The notes under the pieces were generated by a model, which searched no databases, was not told the origin of the DNA, and worked only from the letters and a program-made list of their open reading frames with translations. The translations under genes were made by a program, and so were the position numbers. A stretch of 64,000 bases of DNA from Methylomonas rosea. GTDB lineage: Bacteria; Pseudomonadota; Gammaproteobacteria; Methylococcales; Methylomonadaceae. This document shows positions 38,651-48,325 of the stretch, piece by piece. The stretch lies in contig NZ_JANIBL010000022.1 of assembly GCF_024505055.1 (NCBI RefSeq), forward strand, positions 1 through 64,000, written 5' to 3'. Each line of letters begins with the position of its first letter. Position 1 is the stretch's first letter.

Positions 38651-38781
38651 TTAACCCGTCCCTTAATGACAGTCGCTCCCGCGCAGGCACGAGCTCAGTA
38701 ATATTCCTGGGTTCGCGCCGGGGTCTAACGGCTCCCGCTTTCGCTGTCATGACGGCTATAGGGAATTTAAGGGCCGGGTTA
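38651..38781. repeat. Interrupted inverted repeat before the hybrid kinase gene
   Basis: TTAACCCGTCCCTTAA at 38651-38666 pairs with TTAAGGGCCGGGTTA at 38767-38781 with one mismatch. Just inside, ATGACAG at 38666-38672 pairs with CTGTCAT at 38744-38750. The two stems are offset by about 16 unpaired bases on the right side. The arms enclose about 70 bases with further GC-rich patches. It could be a short mobile repeat or a structured leader. Confidence 0.5.
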
Positions 38782-38870
38782 CGAGTAAATTCAGTAAAAC
38801 GCCGGGTCTTTTGGCCTTGCCGCGCCGGGGGAGCGTATTATTTATCCCCCATGCTGATCGTGATAGGCCT

Positions 38871-41800
38871 ATGAATCCAGTATTGAAACTACTGATTATC
38901 GAAGATGTACAGGCTGATTATCTGGCGCTGGTGCACCGCTTGCAGCAAAACGGCATGGCCGTGGAATGCCGGCGGATAGATAGCAATTCGGCGTTGGTGC
39001 TTGCTTTGCAAGACGACTGGGATTTGGTGCTGTCGGATTACGAGGTACCGGGAATGGATATTCGCGGCACCTTGCAATTCATTCAAGCTCACAGTAAGGA
39101 TTTGCCGGTTATCCTGGTATCCGGCAGCGTGGGAGAAGAAGTCGCGATGGAGTTGTTGCGGCTGGGTATGGTCGATTTCGTGTTCAAGGACAACCCGGTC
39201 CGCTTGTTGCCGTGTATACGCCGGGCTGTCGAGGAGCGCGATCAACGCCGGATAAGGCGGGTGGCGGAAGAAGCGTTGCGGCAAAGTCAGGAGCAGTCGC
39301 TGTTAGAACAACACCAGGCACAGCTGGCGGCCTTGAATCTGATGGAAGATGCCATCGCGGCCCGTCAACGCGCGGAAGCGGCCGCGGAAGCCTTGCGCGA
39401 AAGCGAACGGCGTTTAATGCTGGCGCAGGAAGGCGCGCATGTCGGGATTTGGGATTGGGATATTGTTAACGATCACTGTTACTGGTCGCCGGAATGCGAG
39501 CGTTTATATGATGTAGAGCCCGGCGGTTTGCGTTCTAATGCCGATTGGCGAGCAGGTGTGCATCCGGACGATGTGCATTTGATAGACGACCAGTGGGAAA
39601 GCCGCATTTTGCGCGGCGAACCGTTCGAGGTCGAGTTTCGCTTTATCCTGCAATCAGGCGCCATCCGCTGGCTCAGCAGCAAAGGCCGCGCGCAATACGA
39701 CGCCGACGGCAAACCGGTAAGGCTGTTTGGCATTAATCTGGATATTAGCGAGCGCAAACAAACCGAACAACAATTGCGCAAGTTGGCTCAGGCGGTGGAA
39801 CAGAGTCCGGCCAGTATTATCATCACCAATCTGAATGGCGAAATCGAATACGTTAACGAGGCGTTTTTGCACGTCAGCGGCTACCAGCGCGACGAGGTCA
39901 TCGGCCGCAATCCGCGCATGTTGCAATCGAAAAAAACCCCGCCGGAAAATTATCGGGCGTTGTGGACCGCACTCGGCCGTGGACAGACCTGGAAAGGCGA
40001 ATTTATCAATAAACGCAAGGATGGTAGCGAGTATGTGGAATTCGCCATAATCGTGCCAATCCGCCAAGCCGATGGCAACGTTACCCATTTTGTGGCGGTA
40101 CAGGAAGACATCACCGAAAAAAAGCGCGTCGCGCTGGAATTGGACCAGTATCGGCATCACCTCGAAGATTTGGTTGCCAGCCGCACGGCGGAACTGGAAG
40201 CGGCCAAAGTGTTGGCGGATTCCGCCAATCAAGCCAAGAGCGCCTTTTTGGCCAATATGAGCCACGAGATTCGTACGCCAATGAATGCCATCATCGGCTT
40301 GACGTATTTGCTGCGGCAAAGCAGTCCCAACCCGGAACAAAGCGAGCGTCTGGACAAAATCGACGGCGCCGCCCAGCATCTGCTGTCCATCATTAACGAC
40401 GTACTGGATTTATCGAAGATCGAAGCCGGGCGGCTGGAACTGGAGCAAACCGATTTTTCCCTGGCAACGGTGCTGGACCACATTCGTTCCATTATTGCCG
40501 AGCAAGCGCGGGCCAAGGCGTTGAGCATAGAGGTGGATGGGGAGGGCGTCCCGCCATGGCTGCGCGGGGACCCGATGCGTCTGCGGCAGGCCATGCTCAA
40601 CTACGCCACCAATGCGGTCAAGTTTACCGAACGCGGTTCGATTCGGTTGCGGGCGATGGTGCAGGAGGAAACTGCGGCGGGTTTGCTGCTGTGCTTCGAG
40701 GTGAGCGATTCCGGAATCGGGATTGAAGCTGACCAACAAGCCAGCTTATTTCAGGCTTTCACCCAGGCCGATGTGTCTACCACCCGCAAATATGGCGGGA
40801 CCGGCTTAGGCTTGGCAATTACCCGTCGGCTGGCGAATATGATGGGCGGTGATGCGGGCGTCGATAGCGTACTGGGCCAAGGTAGTCGCTTTTGGTTTAC
40901 CGCTCTGGTGCAGCGCGGGCACGGCATCATGCCTTTACAAACCATTGAAAAACCCGCCGACGCGGAAATGACCCTGCGCCGGGATTATGCCGGCGCGCGT
41001 CTGCTTTTAGTGGAAGACAATCCGATTAATCGGGAAGTGGCGCTGGAGTTGTTACATGGTGTCGGTTTGGCGGTCGACACCGCCGAGAACGGGCGAATCG
41101 CCCTCGAAAAAATCGGCAAGAACACCTACGATCTGGTGCTGATGGATGTACAGATGCCGGAAATGGATGGTCTGGAAGCTACGCGGGCGATACGCGCGCA
41201 GCCGAGTTTTACCCGGTTACCAATTTTGGCGATGACTGCCGCCGCGTTTGAGGAAGACCGGCATGTTTCGCTCGCCGCCGGTATGAACGATTTTGTTGCG
41301 AAACCGGTGATTCCGGAAGACCTTTATGCGGCCTTGTTGCGCTGGTTGTCGCCGCGTTCCGGTGCGCGTCCCGTCAGTTCCGATAAAGCTGAAACCGCGC
41401 TCATTTCGCCAAAATCTGTGGTAACTGGCGATACGGTGCCGTCGGCCTTACTTAGCATCGGTGGCCTGGACACCAGGCAAGGACTTGCCGTGGTGAAGGG
41501 CGACGTGGATAAGTATCAACGTTTGTTGAGCATGTTCGCCAATACCCATAACGAAGACTTGAAACAAGTCCAGGCCTACTTGGTCGATGGCAAACCCGAC
41601 GAAGCAAAACGCATCAGTCACTGTTTAAAAGGCGTTGCCGGCACGCTGGGCGCCAAACAGGTTGCCGATTTGGCGGCTAAGTTGGACCGGGCGATAGCCG
41701 AGAACAGCAGTTTGCCGGTGTGTATGGAATTGGCGGGTTTGTGCGATAGCGAATTGACGCATCTGGTCAGTGCTATCCTGGCTTTACCTGCGCAATCGGC

Positions 41801-42026
41801 GACGAGTGAAGTGGGCGAGGCGATTATCGATGCGGAAAATACGCGTCAAGTCGTTGCCGCGCTGGCGAGCCTGCTGGCAATTGGCGATGCGCAAGCCAGC
41901 CGTCTGGCTCGCGAATATGCGGTATTGTTACGGGCGAAATTGGGTGCTTCGTATTCCGAGTTTGCCCGGCAAATAGAAGCCTTCGACTATCAAGCGGCTT
42001 TACTAACTTTACAGACCGTGGATTAG
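38871..42026 (+). CDS. Hybrid histidine kinase (REC-PAS-PAS-HisKA-HATPase-REC-HPt)
   Basis: A 1051-residue cytoplasmic phosphorelay protein without membrane helices. Domains in order: receiver (about 5-125, Asp in [12 protein letters not shown]), coiled coil, PAS (about 175-300), PAS (about 305-425), HisKA with phospho-acceptor His in [16 protein letters not shown], HATPase with [10 protein letters not shown], second receiver with Asp in [16 protein letters not shown], and an HPt domain with His in [14 protein letters not shown] near 915. All phosphorelay residues are present. It is likely the only kinase of this run and may serve the two kinase-less PAS receptors and the two response regulators upstream. 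ATG 38871 is chosen by homology. Confidence 0.93.
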   Translation: MNPVLKLLIIEDVQADYLALVHRLQQNGMAVECRRIDSNSALVLALQDDWDLVLSDYEVPGMDIRGTLQFIQAHSKDLPVILVSGSVGEEVAMELLRLGMVDFVFKDNPVRLLPCIRRAVEERDQRRIRRVAEEALRQSQEQSLLEQHQAQLAALNLMEDAIAARQRAEAAAEALRESERRLMLAQEGAHVGIWDWDIVNDHCYWSPECERLYDVEPGGLRSNADWRAGVHPDDVHLIDDQWESRILRGEPFEVEFRFILQSGAIRWLSSKGRAQYDADGKPVRLFGINLDISERKQTEQQLRKLAQAVEQSPASIIITNLNGEIEYVNEAFLHVSGYQRDEVIGRNPRMLQSKKTPPENYRALWTALGRGQTWKGEFINKRKDGSEYVEFAIIVPIRQADGNVTHFVAVQEDITEKKRVALELDQYRHHLEDLVASRTAELEAAKVLADSANQAKSAFLANMSHEIRTPMNAIIGLTYLLRQSSPNPEQSERLDKIDGAAQHLLSIINDVLDLSKIEAGRLELEQTDFSLATVLDHIRSIIAEQARAKALSIEVDGEGVPPWLRGDPMRLRQAMLNYATNAVKFTERGSIRLRAMVQEETAAGLLLCFEVSDSGIGIEADQQASLFQAFTQADVSTTRKYGGTGLGLAITRRLANMMGGDAGVDSVLGQGSRFWFTALVQRGHGIMPLQTIEKPADAEMTLRRDYAGARLLLVEDNPINREVALELLHGVGLAVDTAENGRIALEKIGKNTYDLVLMDVQMPEMDGLEATRAIRAQPSFTRLPILAMTAAAFEEDRHVSLAAGMNDFVAKPVIPEDLYAALLRWLSPRSGARPVSSDKAETALISPKSVVTGDTVPSALLSIGGLDTRQGLAVVKGDVDKYQRLLSMFANTHNEDLKQVQAYLVDGKPDEAKRISHCLKGVAGTLGAKQVADLAAKLDRAIAENSSLPVCMELAGLCDSELTHLVSAILALPAQSATSEVGEAIIDAENTRQVVAALASLLAIGDAQASRLAREYAVLLRAKLGASYSEFARQIEAFDYQAALLTLQTVD

Positions 42027-42091
42027 CAACCAATGCCTTTGGGAAACGCTGAAGGATTGGTGAGGTTTTTGCCGGTAGCGGCGGACAAAAA

Positions 42092-42120
42092 AGCCGCCGT
42101 AACTAAAAGAAACGGCGGCT
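42092..42120 (-). terminator. Terminator between the hybrid kinase and bacterioferritin genes
   Basis: AGCCGCCGT at 42092-42100 pairs perfectly with ACGGCGGCT at 42112-42120 over an 11-base loop. On the minus strand the stem is followed by TTTTTTG, a good tract, so it mainly ends bfr transcripts. It may also stop plus-strand transcripts, less strongly. Confidence 0.8.
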
Positions 42121-42141
42121 ATTGCTAAGCAAATTGCCGAG

Positions 42142-42612
42142 TCAGGACATTTGCGATTGTAGATAATTTGGCAAACCGATGATGTCGATCAAGCCCAATT
42201 GTTGTTCCAGCCAGTGGGCGTGATCTTCTTCGGTGTCGTCCAGCATCACTTCCAGAATTTCCCGGGTTTGATAATCGCGCACGCTTTCGCAATAAGCGAT
42301 CACTTTGCGCAAATCAGCCACCACTTTATATTCCACCGCCAAATCGTTTTTCAGCATTTCCGGCACGTTAGTACCGACTGCCAGCGGTTCGCGCTTGGAT
42401 AAATCCGGCGTGCCTTCCAGAAACAAAATCCGTTTGATCAAGGCATCGGCGTGGTTGGTTTCGTCCTGAACTTCGTGATTGATGCGTTCGTATAATTTGC
42501 CGAATCCCCAGTTTTCATACATTCGGGAATGGATAAAGTACTGGTCAATAGCCGTTAGTTCGCCCGCCAGTAATTCGTTTAAATACGTTATGACTTGTTT
42601 GTCGCCTTGCAT
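42142..42612 (-). CDS. bfr: Bacterioferritin, haem-ligand Met absent
   Basis: A 156-residue ferritin-like iron-storage protein. Length and the start MxGDxxVI-YLNELL fit bacterioferritin. Ferroxidase residues are in place: Glu18, Glu51, His54, Glu near 94 and the late EEDHAHW Glu/His pair. Position 52, which in E. coli Bfr is the Met that binds haem at the subunit interface, is Thr here (QDETNH). Such subunits usually partner with a haem-binding Bfr, or form haem-free shells. A strong GGGAGGCGG site precedes the ATG. It lies between the signalling run and the zinc island, as a separate unit. Confidence 0.93.
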   Translation of the reverse strand: MQGDKQVITYLNELLAGELTAIDQYFIHSRMYENWGFGKLYERINHEVQDETNHADALIKRILFLEGTPDLSKREPLAVGTNVPEMLKNDLAVEYKVVADLRKVIAYCESVRDYQTREILEVMLDDTEEDHAHWLEQQLGLIDIIGLPNYLQSQMS

Positions 42613-42818
42613 ATGCCGCCTCCCGGATAAATTTGATAACGCCCATGGCTATGGTAATACAAAAAGCCGCCGGGTTCTTGGTTTGCGCGGGTTACTTGTC
42701 TGCAATTAAACGGTTCTGCTAACTACTGAGAATAGATAATGGTGGCTCATTAGTCAGTCTTATTTGGGTTTATATAGGTTGAAAAGCAGGGAGGCATGAT
42801 GCCAAAAACCTAGCAAAA
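42613..42818. other. Gap between bfr and the end of the zinc island
   Basis: A 206-base gap holding the bfr start region and the 3' end of the zinc operon. I see a weak AT-rich promoter area for bfr and a short GGCATGATGCC palindrome at 42791-42801, but no convincing terminator or Fur box. Confidence 0.35.
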
Positions 42819-43796
42819 TTAATGCTGTCGGATAGCGTTTGGCGGAATAAAGCCATCAAATACCCGCGTCAATTCCTTTGCAAGTGTTTTACTGTAGCCG
42901 TTGGTGATGAATACCAGCCGGCCGCGCCTATCGTCGCTGCTTCTTATCGCCAGTGGAGTGGGTGGATAAAGCCGATTGGCGGCGGCCTGGATCGCCAGCG
43001 CTTCTGCTTGTTCAGGCTGATAAATCACGCCTTTTATGCGCAATAAATCAAGCGGATGGCGAGCCAATAATGCTTGCAGGATTGCTTCTAACTGCGGCCA
43101 GGGCAAAGCCTGATCCAAATGCAGCGAGATGCTGGCAAACCTATGTGCGGGTAGCGGATTGCCGGTTGGCAAACGGCGCAACGCCGGGCCTATGTTTGTT
43201 ATTCGAGTATCGGCTTGGCATTCGCCAACTGTCATCATATGCCGGGATGTGGACGGCGCCAGGGTTTGTAGACGCTGGTTCAGTGCGGCGTGTTGATCGG
43301 CATCGGCGAGATCGGCATGAGTGAGTAACAAAGTATCGGCCCACGCTACCTGGGCGCGCGCTTCGGCGAAATCAACCAATTGCTTCAAAGCCGATGGAAT
43401 CGCCAAGGTGGTGATGACAGTGTCCAAGTGATAGCGGCTGGCCAGCCAGCGTTCGCGTAGCAGCGTGTCCAAAATCGGTTCCGGACTGGCCACGCCGCTG
43501 GTTTCGATAATTATCCGCTCGAAAGGTTTATCTTCAGCTTGATCCCAAGCCATCCAAAGGTTTTTTAACGTGGGTGCCAGCGCGCCTTTGATCTGACAGC
43601 ACAAACAACCGCCGGACAGCACCGTCATCGGGATGTTTTGGTCGGACAGCAAATCCTGATCGACCGGTGTATTGCCGAACTCGTTAATGACGACGGCGGT
43701 TTTAACGCCATCGCTCAACAGTCGGTTCAGCAGCGTGGTTTTGCCGCTACCCAGAAAGCCGGTCAGGACGATGACGGGGATTTTGGCTGTGCTCAT
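42819..43796 (-). CDS. COG0523 GTPase, zinc-island paralogue A
   Basis: A 325-residue G3E GTPase of the COG0523 family, proposed metallochaperones for zinc and other metals. Walker A GFLGSGKTTLLN is at residues about 11-22, the metal-binding CxCC motif reads GGCLCCQ near 66-72, and the ETSG switch follows. The C-terminal CobW_C domain is shorter and more divergent than in paralogue B. The ATG at 43796 is chosen because it starts just before the family homology; an in-frame start at 43853 adds an unrelated extension. It is the last gene of the island, 87 bases after paralogue B. Confidence 0.88.
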   Translation of the reverse strand: MSTAKIPVIVLTGFLGSGKTTLLNRLLSDGVKTAVVINEFGNTPVDQDLLSDQNIPMTVLSGGCLCCQIKGALAPTLKNLWMAWDQAEDKPFERIIIETSGVASPEPILDTLLRERWLASRYHLDTVITTLAIPSALKQLVDFAEARAQVAWADTLLLTHADLADADQHAALNQRLQTLAPSTSRHMMTVGECQADTRITNIGPALRRLPTGNPLPAHRFASISLHLDQALPWPQLEAILQALLARHPLDLLRIKGVIYQPEQAEALAIQAAANRLYPPTPLAIRSSDDRRGRLVFITNGYSKTLAKELTRVFDGFIPPNAIRQH

Positions 43797-43883
43797 GTTG
43801 ATAGGTTGGGCTCCGGTTAGATGGTGCAGCGGCTTTCGGCAACAAAACCCCACATCGGCGCATTATGGGTTTATGGCGAGGCG

Positions 43884-44879
43884 TCAGGCGCTTGTCTGGC
43901 AGGATGCCAATGCGTCCAGCATATCCTGTTTCGGTAGGTTACGACCGATAAAAACCAGGCTGGATTGTTTGGCCTCGCCCGCTTGCCAGGGGCTGCCAAA
44001 GGTTTCGGTCATCAACATGTGTACCCCTTGATAAATCACTTTCTTGTCGCAACCGGCGATATTCAAAATACCTTTATAGCGCAGCAGATCGTTGCCGTAA
44101 TCGCGCACCATGATGTCCAAAAAGGCCAGAATCCGCGCGGCGTCCAGTTCCCGGTCGGTACGAAACACAAACGAGCCGATGTCGTCTTCGTGTTCGTGAC
44201 TGACATCTTCTAAAAAGTCCGGCTCGATTTTCAGGATATCGTCCAGGTTGAAGCCGTCGATGTCCAGAATGTCATGCAATTCCGTGTGACCGAAATGGAC
44301 GTGTTTGATCGGCGCCCTGGGGTTCATTGCCCGTAAGCGGGTTTCCAGATCGGCCACCACTTCGGCGTCCTGCAAATCGGTTTTCGACAACAGGATGCGG
44401 TCGGCAAAGCCAACCTGTTCTTGTGCTTCGTGGTGTTCCTGCAATTGCTGATGGGCATGCACCGCATCGACCACGGTGACAATGGCGTCGAGTTTGTAGT
44501 TCTCGGCGATGTCAGGTTCGACGTAGAAGGTCTGTGCCACCGGCGCCGGATCGGCCAGGCCGGTGGTTTCGATGATGACCCGTTCGAAATGGAGGTCGCC
44601 GCTTTCCCGCTGCGCGGACAATTCGCCGAGGATGCGCACCAGATCGCCGCGCACCGTGCAGCAGATACAACCGTTGTTCATGGTGACGATTTGCTCGTCT
44701 GCTTGTACCAGCAGCTCATTGTCGATGCCGGCCTCGCCGAACTCGTTTTCGATTACCGCGATACGGCGGCCGTGGTGTTCGGTCAGAATGCGATTCAGCA
44801 GCGTGGTTTTACCGGCGCCGAGAAAGCCGGTCAGGATGGTGACCGGCACCGGGTAGTTGAGTTTTTGAGTGGGATTCAT
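43884..44879 (-). CDS. COG0523 GTPase, zinc-island paralogue B (YjiA-like)
   Basis: A 331-residue G3E GTPase. Walker A GFLGAGKTTLLN lies near residues 16-27 and CxCC in NGCICCTVRGD near 70-80. The C-terminal CobW_C domain with LRYKGILNIAG...QGVHMLM and LVFIGRNL strongly resembles E. coli YjiA. Two His-rich patches (HAHQQLQEHHEAQEQ and HEHEDD) could hold extra zinc. The start at 44879 has GGAG nine bases upstream; a start at 44894 is less likely. It follows hisI by 33 bases. A zinc-insertion or buffering role is inferred from family and context. Confidence 0.92.
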   Translation of the reverse strand: MNPTQKLNYPVPVTILTGFLGAGKTTLLNRILTEHHGRRIAVIENEFGEAGIDNELLVQADEQIVTMNNGCICCTVRGDLVRILGELSAQRESGDLHFERVIIETTGLADPAPVAQTFYVEPDIAENYKLDAIVTVVDAVHAHQQLQEHHEAQEQVGFADRILLSKTDLQDAEVVADLETRLRAMNPRAPIKHVHFGHTELHDILDIDGFNLDDILKIEPDFLEDVSHEHEDDIGSFVFRTDRELDAARILAFLDIMVRDYGNDLLRYKGILNIAGCDKKVIYQGVHMLMTETFGSPWQAGEAKQSSLVFIGRNLPKQDMLDALASCQTSA

Positions 44880-44912
44880 ACAGCAAGTCTCCAAGAAATA
44901 AGAATCCGGACA

Positions 44913-45329
44913 TCAGTCCGGCGATTGCGGTGCGCTAAGCATCACGACATTCTCGCCACGTAGCGCGAGGTAAAAACAGCTTCGGCGAAAGGTATGGCAG
45001 GCAGGCCCTTGCTGATCGACCAGCAGCAACAAGGTGTCGCCGTCGCAATCGAGGCGCAGTTCCTTTAGAAATTGCAGATGGCCCGAGCTTTCCCCTTTGC
45101 GCCACAAACCCTTGCGGGATCGCGACCAATAGCAAACCCTGCCCGTCGCTAAGGTTTCCAACAATGCGGTCCGATTCATCCAGGCCAGCATTAATACTTC
45201 GCCGCTGTCGTGCTGCTGGGCGATGGCCGGCAACAGACCGTCGGCGTTGAAGGGTAACTCGGCCAACACGTCATCCCAGGACAGGCTGTCGCCAACGGCC
45301 AAGGTTTCCGCACCTTTGAAAACAGTCAT
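44913..45329 (-). CDS. hisI: Phosphoribosyl-AMP cyclohydrolase, probable back-up HisI
   Basis: A 138-residue enzyme that opens the purine ring of phosphoribosyl-AMP in histidine synthesis. The active-site block reads [11 protein letters not shown] with the Asp triad and first Cys, and [15 protein letters not shown] carries the other two zinc Cys. All metal ligands are conserved, so this copy is not obviously zinc-free. It lacks the HisE domain of the E. coli fusion. The ATGA overlap with folE2 places it in the zinc operon, away from other his genes. HisI paralogues in zinc-responsive clusters are known; a second hisI elsewhere in the genome is expected. Confidence 0.93.
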   Translation of the reverse strand: MTVFKGAETLAVGDSLSWDDVLAELPFNADGLLPAIAQQHDSGEVLMLAWMNRTALLETLATGRVCYWSRSRKGLWRKGESSGHLQFLKELRLDCDGDTLLLLVDQQGPACHTFRRSCFYLALRGENVVMLSAPQSPD

Positions 45330-46111
45330 TTCACCCGTTCGATCAAGGCGTAAGCCGAATGGTTGTGGATGGACTCGAAATTTTCCGATTCCACCGTATA
45401 GGCGCTGATACGCGGTTCGGCATCCAGCCGGGCGGCGACGTCGCGCACCATGTCTTCAACAAATTTGGGATGATCGTAGGCGTATTCGGTGACGTATTTT
45501 TCGTCCGGGCGTTTCAACAAGCCGTAGATCGGCGACGAGGCTTCGGCTTCCACCAGTGCGATCAATTCCTCGATCCAGATAAATTCCGTCGCTAACACCG
45601 TCACCGTGACATGCGAACGCTGGTTATGCGCGCCGCGTTCGGAAATCTCCTTGGAACACGGGCACAAGCTGGTTACCGGCACCATGACTTTGACTTTCGT
45701 TCGGCAGCCCGTGCCATCGATTTCACCGATGAAGCTGACCTGATAATCCATCAAGCTGCTGACGCCGCTGACCGGCGCGGCCTTGTCGACAAAGTAGGGA
45801 AAACGCATGTCGATATAGCCGGATTCGGCTTCCAGCTTGGTTAGCATTTCCCGCAGCATGGCCGGAAACGAAGCGATGCTGATTTCGCGGTCGTGGCTGT
45901 TGAGGATTTCCACGAAGCGCGACATATGCGTGCCTTTGAAGTCGTGCGGCAAATTGACGTACATATCGAAGCGGGCAATGGTGTGTTGCTCGCCGCAGCT
46001 TAGGTCCTTGACCCGCACCGGATGCAGAATGTCCTTGATGCCGACTTTGTCGATGGCGATGCGGCGGCTGTCGGCGCGGCCCTGAATGTCTTCGATGGCG
46101 CAGGTATTCAT
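45326..46111 (-). CDS. folE2: GTP cyclohydrolase FolE2 (type IB)
   Basis: A 261-residue enzyme that turns GTP into 7,8-dihydroneopterin triphosphate, the first step of folate and queuosine synthesis. It has the FolE2 hallmarks: [11 protein letters not shown], the catalytic Cys in [11 protein letters not shown] near 147-157, and NQRSHVTV. FolE2 can use Mn or other metals where FolE1 needs zinc, and it is a classic Zur-controlled replacement. ATGA overlaps tie it to queD upstream and hisI downstream, suggesting translational coupling. It feeds QueD directly. Confidence 0.96.
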   Translation of the reverse strand: MNTCAIEDIQGRADSRRIAIDKVGIKDILHPVRVKDLSCGEQHTIARFDMYVNLPHDFKGTHMSRFVEILNSHDREISIASFPAMLREMLTKLEAESGYIDMRFPYFVDKAAPVSGVSSLMDYQVSFIGEIDGTGCRTKVKVMVPVTSLCPCSKEISERGAHNQRSHVTVTVLATEFIWIEELIALVEAEASSPIYGLLKRPDEKYVTEYAYDHPKFVEDMVRDVAARLDAEPRISAYTVESENFESIHNHSAYALIERVK

Positions 46112-46530
46112 GCGGTTACCTCCGTATAACGCACACAGGCGCTATCGGTTTCCCAGAGCGTGACGGCACTGACTTTAACGTGGTCCCTGTTCAGCGCGAT
46201 GCCAAGTTGACGGTAAAACCAGCCTGCCAGATTTTCCGCAGTCGGATTGATTTGGTCGAAAGGCTCAATGTCATTCAGGAAACGGTGGTCCAGGCTGTCG
46301 GCCAATTGCCGGGTAGCCGCTTTCACGGTTTTAAAGTCAATGGCAATGCCGATGTCATTCAGCACGCTGGCCTCGACTTCGGTTTCGACCTTCCAGTTAT
46401 GGCCGTGCAACCGGCGGCAATCGCCGGGATAATCCCGCAAGGCATGCGCCGAACAGAACTGGGCATGGACTTTCAAGGTGTAAAGACGGGTGGGCGACGG
46501 GTTGGGTACAAGCTCGGCGGTTGCTGTCAT
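46108..46530 (-). CDS. queD: 6-carboxytetrahydropterin synthase, QueD-like paralogue
   Basis: A 140-residue enzyme that converts dihydroneopterin triphosphate to 6-carboxy-tetrahydropterin in queuosine synthesis. Zinc-binding His residues are in CSAHAL and LHGHNW, and the catalytic Cys is in [11 protein letters not shown] 14-residue polar N-terminal extension is longer than usual. It overlaps thrS and folE2 by ATGA on both sides. The product of FolE2 is its substrate, so the pair can keep the pathway to Tgt going at low zinc. Its zinc ligands are intact, so it is a back-up copy and not a zinc-free one. Confidence 0.93.
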   Translation of the reverse strand: MTATAELVPNPSPTRLYTLKVHAQFCSAHALRDYPGDCRRLHGHNWKVETEVEASVLNDIGIAIDFKTVKAATRQLADSLDHRFLNDIEPFDQINPTAENLAGWFYRQLGIALNRDHVKVSAVTLWETDSACVRYTEVTA

Positions 46531-48311
46531 GAAGCAGTCTCGGAATAAAGCATGGATGAATTCAGGGATTTTGGACGGGCGGCCTGATCGATCAACTGCT
46601 CGATGGCGGCATCCAGAGGCAACGGCTCTTGCCGTCCGCCGTTGAGCCAGCGTAGCGTGACCGTGCGATCCTGCATTTCGCGCTGCCCGACGACGATCAG
46701 CAGCGGAATCTTAGCCTGAGTGTGTTCGCGTATCTTGTAACCGATTTTCTCGTTGCGCAGATCGGTTTCCACCGCCAAGCCTTCAGCATGCAGCTGCCTG
46801 GCAATCTCCAGCGCATACGCATCGGCCTGCTCGCTGATCGGTGCGACGATGACTTGCAGCGGGGCCAACCAGAACGGCAGCCAGCCGGCGTAGTGTTCCA
46901 GCAGGATGCCGGTAAAGCGTTCCAGCGAGCCGAACAAGGCCCGATGCAGCATCACCGGCGTTTGTTTGTGGCCGTCGGCATCGATGTAATGCGCGCCCAG
47001 GCGGGCGGGCAGATTCAAATCGACTTGCAAGGTACCGCATTGCCAGTGGCGGCCCATCGCATCGCGCAATACGAATTCCAGTTTCGGCCCGTAAAAAGCG
47101 CCTTCGCCGGGGTTATGGCTATACGGCAGACCGCTGGCTTGCATGGCCTCACGCAAGGCTTGTTCCGATTGATCCCAGACCGCGTCGCTGCCGACTCGTT
47201 GTGGTGGACGGTCGGAAAATTTGATGCGAATGTCGTGAAAACCGAAATCGCGATAGATACTTAAAATCAAACGGCAGATGGCTAGGCTTTCTTCGGTAAT
47301 CTGCTGTTCGGTGCAAAAGACGTGAGCGTCGTCCTGGGTAAACGAACGCACCCGCATCAGACCGTGCAAGGCGCCGGACGGCTCGTAGCGGTGTACTTTG
47401 CCGAATTCCGCCAGTCGCAACGGCAGTTGCCGATAACTGCGCAGGCCTTGGTTGAAGACCTGCACCCCACCGGGGCAGTTCATCGGTTTGAGCGCGAACA
47501 CCCGCTCATCCGGGGTTTGGGTGGTGAACATGTGCTCGGCGAATTTTTCCCAATGGCCGGACGCTTGCCACAGCCCAATATCCATCACGTCCGGGGTGTT
47601 GATTTCCGCGTAGCCCGCGTCGGTCTGGCGCTGGCGTAGATAACCGATCAAGCCTTGAAACAGTCGCCAGCCTTTGGGATGCCAAAATACCGAACCGGGC
47701 GCCTGCTCCTGAAAATGGAACAAATCCATGTCGCGGCCCAAGCGGCGGTGGTCGCGCAATTCCGCTTCTTCCAGTCGGCGCAGATACTCATCCAGTTCGG
47801 CCTGGGTCGGCCAAACCGTGCCGTAAATCCGTTGCAGCATAGTCTGGCGATGATCGCCTTGCCAGTAGGCGCCGGCCAGTTTCAGCAATTTGAAGGCCGT
47901 GCCGATTTCGGCGGTGCTTTCCAGATGCGGGCCACGGCACAGGTCGGTAAATTGTCCCTGGCGATAGACGCTTATCGCTTCATGCTCAGGAATCCGGGCA
48001 ATGAGTTCGAGCTTGAATCGCTGCTGGCTGCGGGTAAAAAAATCGATGGCTTGTTCGCGGCTCCATTCTTCCCGGCGAATGACTTCGGCGCGAGCCACGA
48101 TGTCCCGCATGCGTTGTTCGATGACCGGCAATGCCTCGGCGGTCAAGGCTTCGGCAAAGGCAAAGTCGTAGTAAAAGCCGTTTTCGATGGCGGGGCCGAT
48201 GGCGACCAGCACCTCGGGATACAGCTCGGTCACGGCTTCGGCCAGCAAGTGCGCCGCGTCGTGTCGCAAGGTGTTTAGAAAATCTTCGGTTTTTGGGCTT
48301 ATGGCATTCAT
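46527..48311 (-). CDS. thrS2: Threonyl-tRNA synthetase lacking the TGS domain (zinc-island copy)
   Basis: A 594-residue class II synthetase. The N-terminal TGS (N1) domain is absent, as the protein begins almost at the editing domain (HDAAHLLAEAV, HxxxH at about 18-22, and DLCRGPH). The catalytic core has MNCPGG, RYEPSGALHG and PVMLHRALFGS, whose Cys, His and His bind the active-site zinc; all are conserved. The anticodon domain closes the protein (APISEQADAYA to TLRW). A TGS-less ThrRS under Zur is known from other bacteria. The ATG at 48311 is used; a TTG at 48329 that overlaps the upstream stop would add six residues. Confidence 0.94.
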   Translation of the reverse strand: MNAISPKTEDFLNTLRHDAAHLLAEAVTELYPEVLVAIGPAIENGFYYDFAFAEALTAEALPVIEQRMRDIVARAEVIRREEWSREQAIDFFTRSQQRFKLELIARIPEHEAISVYRQGQFTDLCRGPHLESTAEIGTAFKLLKLAGAYWQGDHRQTMLQRIYGTVWPTQAELDEYLRRLEEAELRDHRRLGRDMDLFHFQEQAPGSVFWHPKGWRLFQGLIGYLRQRQTDAGYAEINTPDVMDIGLWQASGHWEKFAEHMFTTQTPDERVFALKPMNCPGGVQVFNQGLRSYRQLPLRLAEFGKVHRYEPSGALHGLMRVRSFTQDDAHVFCTEQQITEESLAICRLILSIYRDFGFHDIRIKFSDRPPQRVGSDAVWDQSEQALREAMQASGLPYSHNPGEGAFYGPKLEFVLRDAMGRHWQCGTLQVDLNLPARLGAHYIDADGHKQTPVMLHRALFGSLERFTGILLEHYAGWLPFWLAPLQVIVAPISEQADAYALEIARQLHAEGLAVETDLRNEKIGYKIREHTQAKIPLLIVVGQREMQDRTVTLRWLNGGRQEPLPLDAAIEQLIDQAARPKSLNSSMLYSETAS

Positions 48312-48325
48312 AACAAAATGGCGGG

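Noticed and set aside
38626..38874. 82-codon frame overlapping the end of the second PAS receptor
   Set aside because: It lies mostly in the inverted-repeat spacer, is rich in Arg and Ser, and has no ribosome site.
42720..42760. Possible Fur box before bfr (GATAATGGTGGCTCATTA)
   Set aside because: Only one half resembles the consensus; symmetry is poor, so it is not reported as a site.
44421..44963. Plus-strand frame of 180 codons opposite COG0523 paralogue B and hisI
   Set aside because: Spans two well-supported genes on the other strand and lacks any motif.
46722..47264. Plus-strand frame of 180 codons opposite thrS
   Set aside because: Shadow of the same synthetase gene with no ribosome site or recognisable domain.
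47655..48278. Long plus-strand frame of 207 codons opposite thrS
   Set aside because: It mirrors the codon structure of the ThrRS gene and shows no family motif; antisense shadow of a G+C-rich gene.
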